DNA from: Bdellovibrionales bacterium
Lineage (GTDB): Bacteria > Bdellovibrionota > UBA1018
DNA length: 64,000 nucleotides
Assembly: GCA_016786465.1 (NCBI GenBank)
Contig: JAEUWC010000020.1
Coordinates: 1-64,000 of the forward strand
Reading direction: 5' to 3'
Each line of letters starts with the position of its first letter. Position 1 is the first letter of the stretch. The notes beneath the pieces are model-generated. The model did not search any database. It was given only the letters and a program-made list of their open reading frames with translations, and was not told the origin of the DNA. Shown here piece after piece: positions 41,798-52,743 of the stretch. Both the position numbers and the translations under genes were made by a program.

Positions 41798-44700
41798 ATG
41801 AATTCTTCACAGACTGACACTCCAGCTCTGCCGCTCGAATCCCTTTTCGAAAAACTCGATCGGGGCTCAAAACCGTTCCGCGTTCGTGGGGCGGAAGGTT
41901 CTTCTCGCGCATGGATCTTGGGGCGATGGCTTCTGTCCCAAAAAAGTCCATCCGGCAAAACGGTGGTCGTGATTGTCGATTCAAATGACTCGGTCCAACG
42001 TTGGACCGAGGAACTGGAAAGCGTCCGCGTCATCCAACAGCGGTTGGCATCGTCGTCGAGAACTCTTCGCGTTCTTCCCTTTTTGGGATGGGAGGGGTCC
42101 CCTTACTTAGGAATTTCACCTTCGTGGAAAGTTCGTCACTCGCGGGTAGCAACCCTTGCAAAATCGATGAAACCAAAAACGAACGAAGACCGCGTGATGG
42201 TCGCCAACTGGGAAGCGCTGATGCTACCCACAGTTCCCGTTGAAACTTGGCGAAAGAATCGATTTGAATTTCGGGTCAAAGAATCTTTTTCACGGGAAGA
42301 CGTGCTTCAGCGACTAGCCCATTTGGGCTACCTGCGAATGGATTCCGTCGAAGACCCAGGAACCTTCAGCATTCGCGGTGATCTATTGGATCTTTACATC
42401 CCCGCAGAAGATCAACCTGTCCGCATCGAGTTCTTCGGAGACGAAGTCGAAGGAATTCGCTTTTTTGATCCGACGACTCAAAGGTCTTCCAAAGACCGCT
42501 TGGATTCTATCGAAGTGACCCCTTGCCGCGAAGTTCTGATTCTTGATTCACCTACACTTTTGCGTGAACGATTGAAAGCGGCCGCCGACGAACGCGGGAT
42601 TCACCGAAGCATTCGAGACCCCATCATTCAGTCCATTCACGAGCGGATTTATCTGGATTCATCCGAAATCTGGGCACCCTATGCGTACGCTCAGCCTTCA
42701 TCGGTCTTGGATTATTTGGGCGATGCTTTCGACGTCGTCTGGGATTCGCAGTTTTCGTGTGAACAGTCATTTCAGTCGCGCCTGAAGCGCTACGAAGAAG
42801 ATTTTGAAAAGCCGGTTCCGGGAACTGAATCTCGGTGGATTCTTCCGTCCCCAAAGGAAATCTTCGAATCAGAACTGGTTCGGCGGGATCGCCTGAAATG
42901 GACGGAAAAAACACGCCTTCACTTGGATTCTCTTGAAGTATTGGATGCCCAATCCGCATCCAATACCGAAGACTTCCCCGTCGAAATTCAATCTGCTCGA
43001 ATCTTTTCGGAAGACGTTAAAAAAGACTTCGGTTTAGCCACCACCCGACTTCTTTCCTTGAAAGAAGGAGGGATCCAAGTCGTCCTTACGGCTTCATCGG
43101 CATCCCAGAAAGATCGCCTACAGTTTCTGATCCAGCAAAAACTGGGAAAGGCCGCTTCTGAATTTCCCGTGACGGAAGTTTCATTGTCGTCTGGATTCAT
43201 TTGGCCGTCTGAAAAAGTTGCCCTAGTCCCTGAATCTGATTTTTTTGGACAAAGGGTGAAGAACTCGCTCAAGGCAGCAAAATCCAAGAAAAAAGATTCG
43301 GCCGCAAAGGACTGGTCCGGCGTTCAGAATATAGACGCCCTTCAGGTGGGTGATGCCGTGGTTCACATCACGCATGGAATTGGTCGCTACCAAGGAATTA
43401 CTCGGTTGGGCAGCGATTCCCAAATGGACTTTCTAACCCTGGAATATTCGGGCGGCGACAAACTTTACATCCCAATTTACCGAATCAATTGCGTCCAAAA
43501 GTACCTTGGGTCTGGGCAAGACGCCGTACTGGATAAACTGGGCGGCCAAGGCTTCGAAAAGGCCAAACAAAAAGTTCGAGACGCCGTCAAGAAGCTCGCT
43601 GTGGATTTAGTGAAGGTCTACGCAGAACGCCAGCTTCTAAAAGGAACGAAGTTTTCTGGCCGCGATCCGCTTTTTGCAGAATTCGAAGAACGTTTTCCTT
43701 TTGATGAAACCCCGGACCAGGCACAGGCGGTTGACGATGTGATTGGGGACCTTCAGGCTGGAAAGCTCATGGATCGCCTGGTTTGCGGCGACGTCGGTTA
43801 CGGAAAAACAGAAGTCGCAATTCGCGCCGCATTTAAGGCTGCGTCCGAAGGGAAGCAGGTTGCCGTACTGGTCCCGACGACCATTCTGGCCCACCAACAC
43901 GAGCAATCTTTTCTTTCGCGTTTTAAAGGCTACCCACTTCGAATTGAATCCCTTTCGCGTTTCAAGCCGGCCAAAAAGCAAAAGGAAATTTTAGAGGACC
44001 TGAAGGCTGGAAAGGTCGATGTCGTCATTGGGACACATCGGCTTCTTTCAAAGGACGTCGTTTTCAAAGACTTGGCTTTGGTGATTGTTGACGAAGAACA
44101 CCGCTTTGGGGTCGAGCATAAAGAAAAGCTGAAAGCGATGAAGACGTCAGCCCATGTTCTGACGCTGACTGCGACCCCGATTCCACGGACTTTACACATG
44201 GCTTTAAGTGGTCTTCGCGAAATGAGCTTGATTGCAACGCCGCCGGTAAACCGGCTTCCGATCAAGACTTTTGTCGCCAAACAAGAAGATTCCGTGATCC
44301 GACAAGCAATCGAATCGGAACTTGGACGTGGGGGACAAGTCTTCTATGTCTATAATCGCGTTCAATCGATTTATGAAATTGCCGAAAAGATTCAACGCTT
44401 GGTCCCAGCAGCCAAAGTTGGGGTTGGGCATGGACAAATGGCCGATTCCGAATTGGAAGACGCGATGCTGGCGTTTTACCAGGGTCGAACGAATGTCCTG
44501 GTTTGCACGACGATTATCGAATCGGGGCTGGATGTTCCTTCTGCAAACACTTTGATTGTTCAGCGTGCCGACACCTTCGGTCTGTCGCAACTTTATCAGA
44601 TTCGGGGCCGCGTGGGGCGTGGTCAGAATCGCGCTTTTGCGTACTTTTTGATCCCGGGTGAAACACTTCTTTCCCAGGACGCACAAAAGCGCCTGGAAGT

Positions 44701-45370
44701 TCTGCAGCGGTTTGTCGATCTTGGTAGCGGTTTCAAGATCGCATCGCATGACCTGGAAATCCGGGGTGGAGGGAACTTGCTTGGACCCGAACAGTCGGGA
44801 CATATCGCGATGGTGGGTTTTGAGCTTTATACCCAGCTTTTGGACGAAGCGATTCGACAGCTGAAGCGCGAAGGGGGCCAGAAGGTTCCCGCCCTGGGTG
44901 CCCCTTCCAGCGACGAAACCGAACCCGAAATCAAATGTCCTTTTCCCGCTTTTCTACCCGAAACCTATGTTTCGGATTCGGCGCAACGACTGGTCCTTTA
45001 CCGCCGACTTTCAGCGACCCGTACTTGGGAAGAACTGGACGCGCTGATGGACGAACTCGTGGATCGGTACGGCCCGCTTCCTTACGAAGGGAAGAACCTT
45101 TTTCACATGATCACGCTGAAGCAATTGATGGTGGAACACGGGATGGATTCGTTGACCATCGGGCTGGGCCGGGTTTCGTTAGTGGCCGGTTCACGATCAA
45201 AATTGAATCCGAATCGGGTCGTCGCCATGGTCGCTTCTCGGCCCGAGAAGAATCCGCTGCAGATCCAGATGACCCCCCAGGGAACCAAGCTATCGACCGC
45301 CCTTCCGACTTCGGATCTGGCCCAGGTGCATCATTCGCTTGAAATCCTTCTCAAGTCGCTTTCTGGCTGA
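41798..45370 (+). CDS. mfd: Transcription-repair coupling factor Mfd
   Basis: 1190 residues, full length. It removes RNA polymerase stalled at DNA lesions and recruits UvrA. The UvrB-like N-terminal part contains SIRGDLLDLYIPAEDQPVRIEFFGDEVEGIR (only fragments quoted matter: RGDLLD and IEFFGDEVE). The RNA-polymerase interaction domain starts near residue 518 (GDAVVHITHGIGRYQG). The translocase has Walker A GDVGYGKTEVA near 664, DEEHRF near 765 and ATPIPRTLHMAL, and the TRCF C-terminal domain closes the protein. It heads a plus-strand block that also contains uvrA, its partner in repair. The predicted leader is short and the ribosome-binding site weak. Confidence 0.97.
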   Translation: MNSSQTDTPALPLESLFEKLDRGSKPFRVRGAEGSSRAWILGRWLLSQKSPSGKTVVVIVDSNDSVQRWTEELESVRVIQQRLASSSRTLRVLPFLGWEGSPYLGISPSWKVRHSRVATLAKSMKPKTNEDRVMVANWEALMLPTVPVETWRKNRFEFRVKESFSREDVLQRLAHLGYLRMDSVEDPGTFSIRGDLLDLYIPAEDQPVRIEFFGDEVEGIRFFDPTTQRSSKDRLDSIEVTPCREVLILDSPTLLRERLKAAADERGIHRSIRDPIIQSIHERIYLDSSEIWAPYAYAQPSSVLDYLGDAFDVVWDSQFSCEQSFQSRLKRYEEDFEKPVPGTESRWILPSPKEIFESELVRRDRLKWTEKTRLHLDSLEVLDAQSASNTEDFPVEIQSARIFSEDVKKDFGLATTRLLSLKEGGIQVVLTASSASQKDRLQFLIQQKLGKAASEFPVTEVSLSSGFIWPSEKVALVPESDFFGQRVKNSLKAAKSKKKDSAAKDWSGVQNIDALQVGDAVVHITHGIGRYQGITRLGSDSQMDFLTLEYSGGDKLYIPIYRINCVQKYLGSGQDAVLDKLGGQGFEKAKQKVRDAVKKLAVDLVKVYAERQLLKGTKFSGRDPLFAEFEERFPFDETPDQAQAVDDVIGDLQAGKLMDRLVCGDVGYGKTEVAIRAAFKAASEGKQVAVLVPTTILAHQHEQSFLSRFKGYPLRIESLSRFKPAKKQKEILEDLKAGKVDVVIGTHRLLSKDVVFKDLALVIVDEEHRFGVEHKEKLKAMKTSAHVLTLTATPIPRTLHMALSGLREMSLIATPPVNRLPIKTFVAKQEDSVIRQAIESELGRGGQVFYVYNRVQSIYEIAEKIQRLVPAAKVGVGHGQMADSELEDAMLAFYQGRTNVLVCTTIIESGLDVPSANTLIVQRADTFGLSQLYQIRGRVGRGQNRAFAYFLIPGETLLSQDAQKRLEVLQRFVDLGSGFKIASHDLEIRGGGNLLGPEQSGHIAMVGFELYTQLLDEAIRQLKREGGQKVPALGAPSSDETEPEIKCPFPAFLPETYVSDSAQRLVLYRRLSATRTWEELDALMDELVDRYGPLPYEGKNLFHMITLKQLMVEHGMDSLTIGLGRVSLVAGSRSKLNPNRVVAMVASRPEKNPLQIQMTPQGTKLSTALPTSDLAQVHHSLEILLKSLSG

Positions 45371-45385
45371 TACTCTTAACGCCAT

Positions 45386-46216
45386 ATGATGAAGAAAATT
45401 CCGTTTCTAGTCGTTGCCGGTTTTGTTTGCGTCAACCCGCTTTCGAAAGCGGTCGCCGCTGTTGAACTCGCCAAGGTGAATTCGACCGTGATCACTCAAG
45501 AAGATTTGGAAAAACGCTACAAAGACAACCAGCGTTTTTTGCTTCCACGCAACACAGGCAAGAAGGCTTTCTTGGAAGAACTGATCAAGCGCGAACTGGC
45601 GATTCAAGAAGCGAAGAAAATGAACTTGGACAAGGATCCGGAAATCATCGATCGAATGAATACAGTTCTTTTTCAGGCATTTGTTGAAAGAAAACTGGCC
45701 AAGGAACTTGAAAAAATTCAGGTCAGTGAATCAGACGCTAAAGAATTCTATAAAAAGAACCCCGAAATTCGCACTTCTCACATTTGGGTTCCGATCAGCC
45801 CCGACGCACCGGAAGCCGAACAAAAGAAGGCCATGGAAAAAATTAAGAACATCCAGGACAAGTACCTGAAGCCCGGAAAAATGAGCTTTGCTGAAGTCGC
45901 TCAACGCGAATCTTCGGGACCCGCTGCTCCGATGGGCGGCGATATCGATTATCAGACCAAGGACCGGCTGGATCCTGCGTACTATGCTGAAGCCCTTCGA
46001 TTGGGTTCGCCTGGTAAAGTGGGCGGAATCATTCGAACCCCCTTTGGCTTTCACATCATCAAGGTCACGGCCATCCGTCCTTGGGAAGAAGCCGACAAGG
46101 GTTTGGCCCGCCGACTTTTGATCGAAGAAAAGAAGACCCAAAGCTACGAAAAGCTGATGGCTGATCTTCGAAAGCAGGCCAAGGTATCAGTGAAGTCTGA
46201 ACTGATTCGCGACTGA
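45386..46216 (+). CDS. Periplasmic parvulin-type peptidyl-prolyl isomerase
   Basis: 276 residues with a signal peptide (MMKKIPFLVVAGFVCVNPLS, cleaved near Ala-Ala-Val). The N-terminal part is a SurA_N-like helical chaperone segment (VNSTVITQEDLEKRY). A rotamase domain from about residue 128 carries the parvulin pattern: IRTSHIWV, KMSFAEVAQRES, PMGGDIDY and IIRTPFGFHIIKV. It assists folding of exported or outer-membrane proteins. It starts 15 bases after mfd, and either of two adjacent ATG codons may be used. Confidence 0.9.
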   Translation: MMKKIPFLVVAGFVCVNPLSKAVAAVELAKVNSTVITQEDLEKRYKDNQRFLLPRNTGKKAFLEELIKRELAIQEAKKMNLDKDPEIIDRMNTVLFQAFVERKLAKELEKIQVSESDAKEFYKKNPEIRTSHIWVPISPDAPEAEQKKAMEKIKNIQDKYLKPGKMSFAEVAQRESSGPAAPMGGDIDYQTKDRLDPAYYAEALRLGSPGKVGGIIRTPFGFHIIKVTAIRPWEEADKGLARRLLIEEKKTQSYEKLMADLRKQAKVSVKSELIRD

Positions 46217-46218
46217 AA

Positions 46219-46698
46219 ATGATCCGTGCGTTTCTTTTCTGTTTTTGGACTGGGCTTCTTGCATCTTCATGCCAGAAGCCTTTTCCATTTTTTGGCGCCG
46301 ACGAAAAGCCTAGGCCCGGCTTAGTTCTTCCTTCAAAAGATGAAGTCGCACGGATCAACGGAAAACCCTTGAGCCTAGCCGCTTTCCTTCATTTAAAGCG
46401 GGTCATCCCAAAGGCGACAACCGAATCCCTGCTCTGGGTCGGGCTTGGGGCGATGGCGCTTCAGGAAAGTCTTTATCAGTCGGGTATTGTCGTAACCGAC
46501 GAACATGCGATTCGCATCAGCCGTTACGGGGTAGGGAACTTGCCCTTGGAACAGGTTAAAGATGACCTTCGGTCTGCCTTTCCCGTTTTGAAATCTCCCC
46601 CAAGCGTCCAGGAAATTCGTGATAAAATTGATGCGCTGCTTTCAAATGCCGAGATCCTGAGAAACCCGGCTGCCTTAGAAGATTTTCGTGATAGGTAA
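46219..46698 (+). CDS. SurA_N-like lipoprotein
   Basis: 159 residues. The N-terminus is a lipoprotein signal (FWTGLLASSC), so the mature protein begins at that Cys. The middle (VARINGKPLSLAAFLHLKRV) resembles the N-terminal chaperone segment of SurA/PpiC proteins, but no isomerase domain follows. It sits between two isomerase genes, two bases after the first and six before the second, and probably works with them as a membrane-anchored chaperone. Confidence 0.7.
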   Translation: MIRAFLFCFWTGLLASSCQKPFPFFGADEKPRPGLVLPSKDEVARINGKPLSLAAFLHLKRVIPKATTESLLWVGLGAMALQESLYQSGIVVTDEHAIRISRYGVGNLPLEQVKDDLRSAFPVLKSPPSVQEIRDKIDALLSNAEILRNPAALEDFRDR

Positions 46699-46704
46699 TT
46701 TCCT

Positions 46705-47691
46705 ATGCGAAAGATTTTATCTGGTTCCTGCCTGACTTTGATGGCGGGTCTTACCCTGATCACCGCACAAGCCCATTCAGCTCTGCTTGAACGCTTGGAA
46801 GCTTCGGTTAACTCCAGCACGATCTTATCGTCAGATGTGACTCGATTTAAGAAGACGCTTTCTTTGCGCTCTCAGCTGGATCCTCTTTTTTCGTCCCATC
46901 CCCTTTCAAAAAAGGGGGCGTCGGCATCGCATTCGGAAGTTGTCGATTTTCTGATCACCGAAGTTTTGATTTCGCAACAATTCCCCGTGACAGATGCCGA
47001 AGTCGAACAAGAAATTAATTCGATTCAAGCCAATAACCGAATCACGCGGGATGCCTTGAAGAACGCGATCGAAGGCCAGGGGTTTAACTTTGATGACTAT
47101 TTCGAATTGATTCGGGTTGGAACTTCGAAGCGAAACTTGATTGACCGCGAAATCAGAACTCGCGTTTCCATTTCAGACGACGACGTTAAAAACTATTTTT
47201 ACAATCGCTACGCCAAACAGAACACCACGCCAACCGCCTACCGGTTTCGAATCCTGACGGTGACGCCGACCCATTTTAAAAACGCTTCGGGCGCCCGAGA
47301 AACAGTTGAACGCGCACTGAAAGCCATTCGAGCAGGGGAAGCCTTCGAAGAAGTCGCCAAGCAGTTCAGCGATGATGCTTCAGCCCCCAACGGCGGCGAC
47401 CTTGGAACCCTGACTTCTGACCAGATCAATTCCACCCTTCGCGATCAGTTGAAAAAAATGAAGATTGGTGAAGTCAGCGATGTCCTGGGCGACGCAAAGT
47501 CCCGCTACTTCGTCCTTAAACTAGAAGACCTTCGGTCCGCCGAAACCGAACGCTACGAAAAAATGAAGGAAGAAATCCGATCTCAGCTGGCTGCTGGCGA
47601 ATACCAGCGCCAAATCGTTCTTTGGATCGAAAGACAACGCGAAACCGCTTTCGTCCATACGGCCGGAAGCAAAACCAACTTCAAGAAGTAA
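46705..47691 (+). CDS. surA: SurA-like periplasmic chaperone/peptidyl-prolyl isomerase
   Basis: 328 residues with a signal peptide ending near AQAHSA. A SurA_N segment (LEASVNSSTILSSDVTRFKK) is followed by helical chaperone sequence and one parvulin domain (TAYRFRILTVTPTHF, GEAFEEVAKQFSDD, NGGDLGTLTSDQI, KSRYFVLKLEDL). SurA of E. coli has two isomerase domains; this has one. It escorts outer-membrane proteins to the assembly machinery. Its stop overlaps the pdxA start (TAATG), and surA-pdxA adjacency is also seen in enterobacteria. Confidence 0.87.
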   Translation: MRKILSGSCLTLMAGLTLITAQAHSALLERLEASVNSSTILSSDVTRFKKTLSLRSQLDPLFSSHPLSKKGASASHSEVVDFLITEVLISQQFPVTDAEVEQEINSIQANNRITRDALKNAIEGQGFNFDDYFELIRVGTSKRNLIDREIRTRVSISDDDVKNYFYNRYAKQNTTPTAYRFRILTVTPTHFKNASGARETVERALKAIRAGEAFEEVAKQFSDDASAPNGGDLGTLTSDQINSTLRDQLKKMKIGEVSDVLGDAKSRYFVLKLEDLRSAETERYEKMKEEIRSQLAAGEYQRQIVLWIERQRETAFVHTAGSKTNFKK

Positions 47692-48731
47692 TGTCAGAAG
47701 TGATTCGTCTTGCAGTAACTCCAGGCGACCCCGCAGGAATCGGACCCGAAGTGGTCTGGAAATCCCTTTGCACGGAAGACTACGAAGCCCGTGGAATCCA
47801 ACTGATCTGCTTTGGGGCTCGCGGGCCCTTCGATGCTTTGGGTGCCGAAGTTTTTGAAGTCGAATTGGCTGATCTCTACCACCGTCGATACCCGGCACTG
47901 GCGCCAGGAAAAGCGCGTGTGATTCTGGCTCGAGCCCCAGAAAAGCTTCCAACAAAAGGAAAGCACCTAGGTGGGTTTCAATCGGGTTGGGCGATTTCGG
48001 CAGCTACGGGCGAAATCTTAGCCGGCCGTTTGGCGGGGCTTGTGACGGGTCCTATTAGCAAAGAAAATCTGATTCGGGGCGGCTTCAATTATCCTGGGCA
48101 TACCGAAATGCTCGCAAAGCTCAGCCGCACCAAAAAAGTCACAATGATGCTGGCCAATGATTTCCTTCGCGTCAGCCTGGTCACGATTCATGTCCCGCTG
48201 AAAAAGGTTCCTCATCTGATCAACGGAACAGAAGTATCAAGGACTGTCGACCAAACGATTGAAACCCTTTTGAAGGGCTTTCGAATTTCAAAACCAAAAA
48301 TCGCCGTTTGCGGGTTGAACCCACACGCGGGTGAAAACGGCGTTTTGGGTACGGAAGAAAAGAAGGTCATTGAACCTGCTTTGAAAAAACTTCGAAAGAA
48401 GTGGGGAAGTCGGGCTGAAATATTCGGACCCCTTCCTGCAGATACGCTCTTTGCCAAACACCACATGGCCAAGAAAGAAGACAAGTATGACGCTGTGATC
48501 TGCATGTATCACGATCAGGGACTAAGCCCGGTGAAGCTTCTTGATTTCCCAAGAACCGTAAATGTAACCTTGGGGCTTCCTTTTGTGAGGACTTCCGTGG
48601 ACCACGGTACTGGGTTTGACATCGCGGGGAAGAACCTTGCAGATCCGTCCAGCTTTCGTTCAGCGGTTGAACTTTCCCTAAGGTTGATTGGAAAAAACAG
48701 AGGAATAGAAAATGGCCAAGTTTCAGTTTAA
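47691..48731 (+). CDS. pdxA: 4-hydroxythreonine-4-phosphate dehydrogenase
   Basis: 346 residues from the ATG at 47691, which overlaps the surA stop; the frame is open further upstream but inside surA. PdxA oxidises 4-phosphohydroxy-threonine in vitamin B6 synthesis. Signature segments: LAVTPGDPAGIGPEV at the start, YPGHTEMLA with a metal-binding His, MYHDQGLSPVKLLDFPRTVN and VRTSVDHGTGFDIAGK. The last 20 bases overlap the next gene. Confidence 0.96.
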   Translation: MSEVIRLAVTPGDPAGIGPEVVWKSLCTEDYEARGIQLICFGARGPFDALGAEVFEVELADLYHRRYPALAPGKARVILARAPEKLPTKGKHLGGFQSGWAISAATGEILAGRLAGLVTGPISKENLIRGGFNYPGHTEMLAKLSRTKKVTMMLANDFLRVSLVTIHVPLKKVPHLINGTEVSRTVDQTIETLLKGFRISKPKIAVCGLNPHAGENGVLGTEEKKVIEPALKKLRKKWGSRAEIFGPLPADTLFAKHHMAKKEDKYDAVICMYHDQGLSPVKLLDFPRTVNVTLGLPFVRTSVDHGTGFDIAGKNLADPSSFRSAVELSLRLIGKNRGIENGQVSV

Positions 48732-50142
48732 TAAATCCATTTTTCGCGAGTACGACGTTCGTGGTTTAGCCGGAAAAGACTTATCTGAAGAATTCGCGCG
48801 TCGCTTGGCCTGGTCTTATTCAGCCTTTGTCGGCAGCCGAAAACCCCTGGATGGCCGTAAGAATCTTTTGATTGGAATCGGTCGTGACTGCCGCCTGACC
48901 AGCGACGCTTACGCTGAATCCTTTATTCGTGGCTTGAATGAAAACGGCATCGATGTGGTCCGACTAGGAACTTGCCCAACACCATTGACCTATTTTTCGG
49001 TTTTCCACTTGAACCTAGACGGTGCCGTGATGATCACTGGATCGCACAATCCTGCTGAATACAACGGATTCAAGATCTGCGTGGGGCGCGACACCCTACA
49101 TGGAAGTCAGATTCAGGAATTGGCTAAACTTTTCCCGGTTGATGAACTTCAGCCCAAGGCAGCGTCTGGATCTGTGCGCGACCACGCCATCATTCCCGAT
49201 TACGTCGCGCATCTGGTGAAGAACGCTAAACCCTTGAAAAGGAAGAAAATCGTTATCGATGCCGGGAACGGCACCGCAAGTACCGTTGCTCCGATACTAT
49301 TCGAAAAGCTAGGCGCAGAAGTTGTGCCGCTTTTTTGCGAATTGGATGGACGCTTTCCGAATCACCACCCCGACCCTACCGTCGTTGCGAACTTAAAGTC
49401 TTTGATCGAAACGGTGAAAAAGGAAAAAGCAGATTTTGGCCTGGCTTTTGACGGTGATTCCGACCGCATTGGACTAGTCGACGAATCCGGGCGCGTTGTT
49501 TTTGGTGATGAATTGATGGTCATGCTGTCGCGGGATGTCTTGAAGCATACCCCAGGCGCAACGATCATTTCAGAAGTCAAATCCAGCCACCGCCTGTACC
49601 AAGACATTGCTGCGCACGGCGGAAAACCCTTAATGTGGAAAACCGGCCATTCCTTGATCAAATCCAAGATGAAGGAAACGAAAGCAGCTTTGGCCGGAGA
49701 AATGTCAGGCCACATCTTTTTTGCGGATCGTTACTTTGGATACGATGACGCAATCTATGCAGCGCTTCGGATTTACGAAATTGCTTCTGAAGTGAAGGGG
49801 CCTATTTCTTCGACGATTTCTGATCTTCCGAAAGTCATCGCGACACCTGAAATTCGAATCGATTGTGTTGAAGAAAAGAAATTTCAGTTGGTCGAAGAAA
49901 CCAAGCGTCTTCTTTCAAAAGGAAACAAAATCAACGACATCGACGGGGTTCGTGTGGATTTTGGCGATTCCTGGGGATTGGTTCGTGCTTCGAATACTCA
50001 GCCCGTCTTGGTCCTTCGTTACGAAGCGCCTAACGAAGCCCGGATGAAGGAAGTCCGTCACATCGTCGAAACGGCCCTTCATCAAGCCGCCAAAACGATT
50101 CAGCACCCGGAAATTTCCGTCGATGGGGGCGGGGGACACTAA
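48712..50142 (+). CDS. Phosphomannomutase/phosphoglucomutase
   Basis: 476 residues, an alpha-D-phosphohexomutase of the AlgC/ManB type. Domain signatures occur in order: [11 protein letters not shown] (domain 1), the phosphoserine loop [14 protein letters not shown], the Mg2+-binding loop [13 protein letters not shown], the sugar-binding loop [11 protein letters not shown] and the C-terminal phosphate-binding segment [15 protein letters not shown]. It interconverts hexose 1- and 6-phosphates for polysaccharide and LPS synthesis. AGAGGAATAG precedes the ATG. The exact substrate (mannose or glucose) cannot be decided. Confidence 0.94.
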   Translation: MAKFQFNKSIFREYDVRGLAGKDLSEEFARRLAWSYSAFVGSRKPLDGRKNLLIGIGRDCRLTSDAYAESFIRGLNENGIDVVRLGTCPTPLTYFSVFHLNLDGAVMITGSHNPAEYNGFKICVGRDTLHGSQIQELAKLFPVDELQPKAASGSVRDHAIIPDYVAHLVKNAKPLKRKKIVIDAGNGTASTVAPILFEKLGAEVVPLFCELDGRFPNHHPDPTVVANLKSLIETVKKEKADFGLAFDGDSDRIGLVDESGRVVFGDELMVMLSRDVLKHTPGATIISEVKSSHRLYQDIAAHGGKPLMWKTGHSLIKSKMKETKAALAGEMSGHIFFADRYFGYDDAIYAALRIYEIASEVKGPISSTISDLPKVIATPEIRIDCVEEKKFQLVEETKRLLSKGNKINDIDGVRVDFGDSWGLVRASNTQPVLVLRYEAPNEARMKEVRHIVETALHQAAKTIQHPEISVDGGGGH

Positions 50143-50145
50143 GAA

Positions 50146-52743
50146 TTGCAGTCCAATCCAGATGACGCGATCATCGTCAAAGGTGCGCGCGTCCATAATT
50201 TAAAGAACGTCAATGCATGGATTCCGCGTGAAACACTGACGGTTTTAACCGGGCCCAGTGGTTCCGGAAAATCATCATTGGCCTTTGACACCATCTATGC
50301 CGAAGGCCAACGCCGGTATGTAGAAAGCCTTTCGGCCTATGCCCGACAGTTTTTAGAACAAATGGGAAAGCCCGATGTCGATTCGATCGAAGGGCTAAGC
50401 CCCACGATTTCCATTGAACAGGGGACGACAAGCTACAACCCTCGGTCTACGGTGGGTACAGTCACCGAACTTTACGATTACTTTCGTCTTTTATTTGCTC
50501 GGGTATCGAAACCTTTTTGCTACAACTGCGGAAAACCCATTCGTTCTCAGTCGCCCCAACAGATCACAGACCAAATTCTTTCATCCGCAGAAGGAACCAA
50601 GATTGCACTTTTGGCGCCGATCGTTCGCGGCCGAAAAGGTGAATACCAAAAGGAAATCGTTGCGCTTCGTCAGCAGGGTTTTGTCCGCGCCCGGGTTGAT
50701 GGGGCCGTCATTGATCTGAACGAAGACATCACTTTGGATCGACAGAAAAAGCACGACATCGATGTCTATGTCGATCGTTTGATTGTGCGCGGGGATCGTG
50801 GAACCCTTGCGACCCGGGTCAGCGAATCCGTAGAACTTTGCCTGAAGCTGGGTTCCGGCCAAATGGTTTTGGAAACATTCACTGAAACAGGACCCCAGGA
50901 AATCCTTCTTTCTGAAAAGTTTGCCTGTGTGGATTGCGGGATCAGCTACCCGACACCCGAACCTAGAACCTTTTCTTTCAATAGCCCCATGGGCGCTTGT
51001 TCCACCTGCGAAGGCCTAGGGGTTGACCCAAAAACCAGCGCTCAGGCCGAAGCCGCCGCGATGGCGGACGACGAAGGCGAAGCTCAGCCGCGAATTGAAG
51101 TCACCCCTGATTCCTTTCCTTGCTTCGATTGCCGTGGTGCGCGCCTAAGAAAGGAAAGTCTCTATTTTAGAATTCAAGATCGAAACATCGATGATCTTTG
51201 CCGGCTTTCTTTAGATGACCTTTTAAGCTTTTTTGAAACTTTGAAGCTCAATCAACGCGACACCTTGATTGCGGATCGACTTCTGAAGGAAATCCGCGAG
51301 CGGGTAAAGTTTCTGACAGAAGTCGGCGTTTCTTACCTAAGCCTTTCAAGGTCCGCATCGACCCTTTCCGGGGGTGAAGCTCAACGGATTCGCTTGGCTT
51401 CCCAAATTGGAAGCGCCTTGGTTGGGGTCATCTATGTCCTAGACGAACCTTCCATTGGCCTTCATCAAAGGGACAATGATCGTCTGATTGCTACCCTGGA
51501 AAGGCTTCGCGACCTTGGAAACACGGTCTTGGTGGTCGAGCACGATCGCGACACCATGGAACGCGCTGATTGGATCGTCGATATTGGTCCAGGCGCGGGA
51601 ATTCGCGGGGGCGAAATCATCGCCGCTGGAAACTTGGCGACAATAGTCGGCCACAAAGAAAGTACAACCGGGCGCTACCTTCGTGGGGATTTGAAAATTG
51701 AAATTCCAAAAAATCGCCGAAAACCCGATCCTTCACGCGTGATTTCAGTTCAAGGCGCGGAACTGAATAATCTGAAGAATGTTTCTGTCGATTTTCCACT
51801 TGGAACCCTGACCTTGGTCACGGGTGTTTCCGGAAGCGGAAAAAGCACCTTGGTCCTGGACACTCTTTATCGAAAACTTTTTTCACACCTTTACGGTTCG
51901 AAGGTCCTAGACCCAAAGGTCAAAAAGATCACGGGCCTAGATCAGGTTGATAAAGTCATTGATATCGACCAAAGCCCAATTGGGCGCACGCCAAGATCGA
52001 ATCCTGCAACCTACACCGGGCTTTTTTCACCCATCCGCGACTTGTTCGCCAGTCTTCCGGAATCCCAGATCCGTGGCTTCGGCCCGGGTCGGTTTTCCTT
52101 TAACGTGAAAGGCGGCCGCTGCGAAAAGTGCGAAGGCGGCGGGATGACGAAGGTAGAAATGCACTTTCTTCCAAACGTTTACGTCCTTTGTGATTCTTGT
52201 CAGGGAAAACGCTACAACGCCGAAACCCTTTCAATTCAATATAAAGGGAAGAATATCGCCGAAGTTCTAGAAATGGGTTGCGAAGAAGCCCTGACGTTCT
52301 TTGACGCCATCCCGTCTTTGAAATCGAAACTAGCTGTGATCAACGCTGTGGGTTTGGGCTACATCAAACTGGGTCAAAGTTCGACAACCCTTTCGGGGGG
52401 CGAAGCCCAGCGGATCAAGCTTTCGCGTGAACTCAGCCGCCGGGGCACGGGCCGAACCGTCTATATTCTAGACGAACCTTCGACTGGCCTTCATTTCGAT
52501 GACGTGAATAAGCTGGTTTCAATCCTTCAGGCGCTTGTGGATCAGGGAAACACCGTGATTGTGATTGAACACAACCTAGACATCATCAAGGTCGCGGACC
52601 ACATCATTGAAATGGGGCCTGAAGGTGGAAATGCCGGCGGAAACGTTGTCGTTACGGGAACACCCGAAGTCATTGCCCGCCATCCCGGAAGCCCAACTGG
52701 AAAGTATCTGAAAAACTACCTTCCGCGAACAACCGTACAATAA
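50146..52743 (+). CDS. uvrA: Excinuclease ABC subunit A (short form)
   Basis: 865 residues from a TTG behind a G-rich site, about 75-80 residues shorter than usual. It has two ABC ATPase modules: Walker [15 protein letters not shown] and [14 protein letters not shown], signature [12 protein letters not shown] and [12 protein letters not shown], and the zinc Cys pairs (CYNCG, CVDCG, CSTCEG, CFDCRG, CEKCEG, CDSCQG). The reduction lies between CSTCEGLG and [10 protein letters not shown], where only about 33 residues remain and they are acidic and Ala-rich. UvrA scans DNA for damage and loads UvrB. It is three bases after the mutase gene and in the same block as mfd. Confidence 0.96.
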   Translation: MQSNPDDAIIVKGARVHNLKNVNAWIPRETLTVLTGPSGSGKSSLAFDTIYAEGQRRYVESLSAYARQFLEQMGKPDVDSIEGLSPTISIEQGTTSYNPRSTVGTVTELYDYFRLLFARVSKPFCYNCGKPIRSQSPQQITDQILSSAEGTKIALLAPIVRGRKGEYQKEIVALRQQGFVRARVDGAVIDLNEDITLDRQKKHDIDVYVDRLIVRGDRGTLATRVSESVELCLKLGSGQMVLETFTETGPQEILLSEKFACVDCGISYPTPEPRTFSFNSPMGACSTCEGLGVDPKTSAQAEAAAMADDEGEAQPRIEVTPDSFPCFDCRGARLRKESLYFRIQDRNIDDLCRLSLDDLLSFFETLKLNQRDTLIADRLLKEIRERVKFLTEVGVSYLSLSRSASTLSGGEAQRIRLASQIGSALVGVIYVLDEPSIGLHQRDNDRLIATLERLRDLGNTVLVVEHDRDTMERADWIVDIGPGAGIRGGEIIAAGNLATIVGHKESTTGRYLRGDLKIEIPKNRRKPDPSRVISVQGAELNNLKNVSVDFPLGTLTLVTGVSGSGKSTLVLDTLYRKLFSHLYGSKVLDPKVKKITGLDQVDKVIDIDQSPIGRTPRSNPATYTGLFSPIRDLFASLPESQIRGFGPGRFSFNVKGGRCEKCEGGGMTKVEMHFLPNVYVLCDSCQGKRYNAETLSIQYKGKNIAEVLEMGCEEALTFFDAIPSLKSKLAVINAVGLGYIKLGQSSTTLSGGEAQRIKLSRELSRRGTGRTVYILDEPSTGLHFDDVNKLVSILQALVDQGNTVIVIEHNLDIIKVADHIIEMGPEGGNAGGNVVVTGTPEVIARHPGSPTGKYLKNYLPRTTVQ

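Noticed and set aside
41700-41984. N-terminal extension of NuoA2 (frame open to 41984)
   Set aside because: It would cover the divergent promoters and overlap the start of mfd; the ATG at 41699 has GGAGGG upstream.
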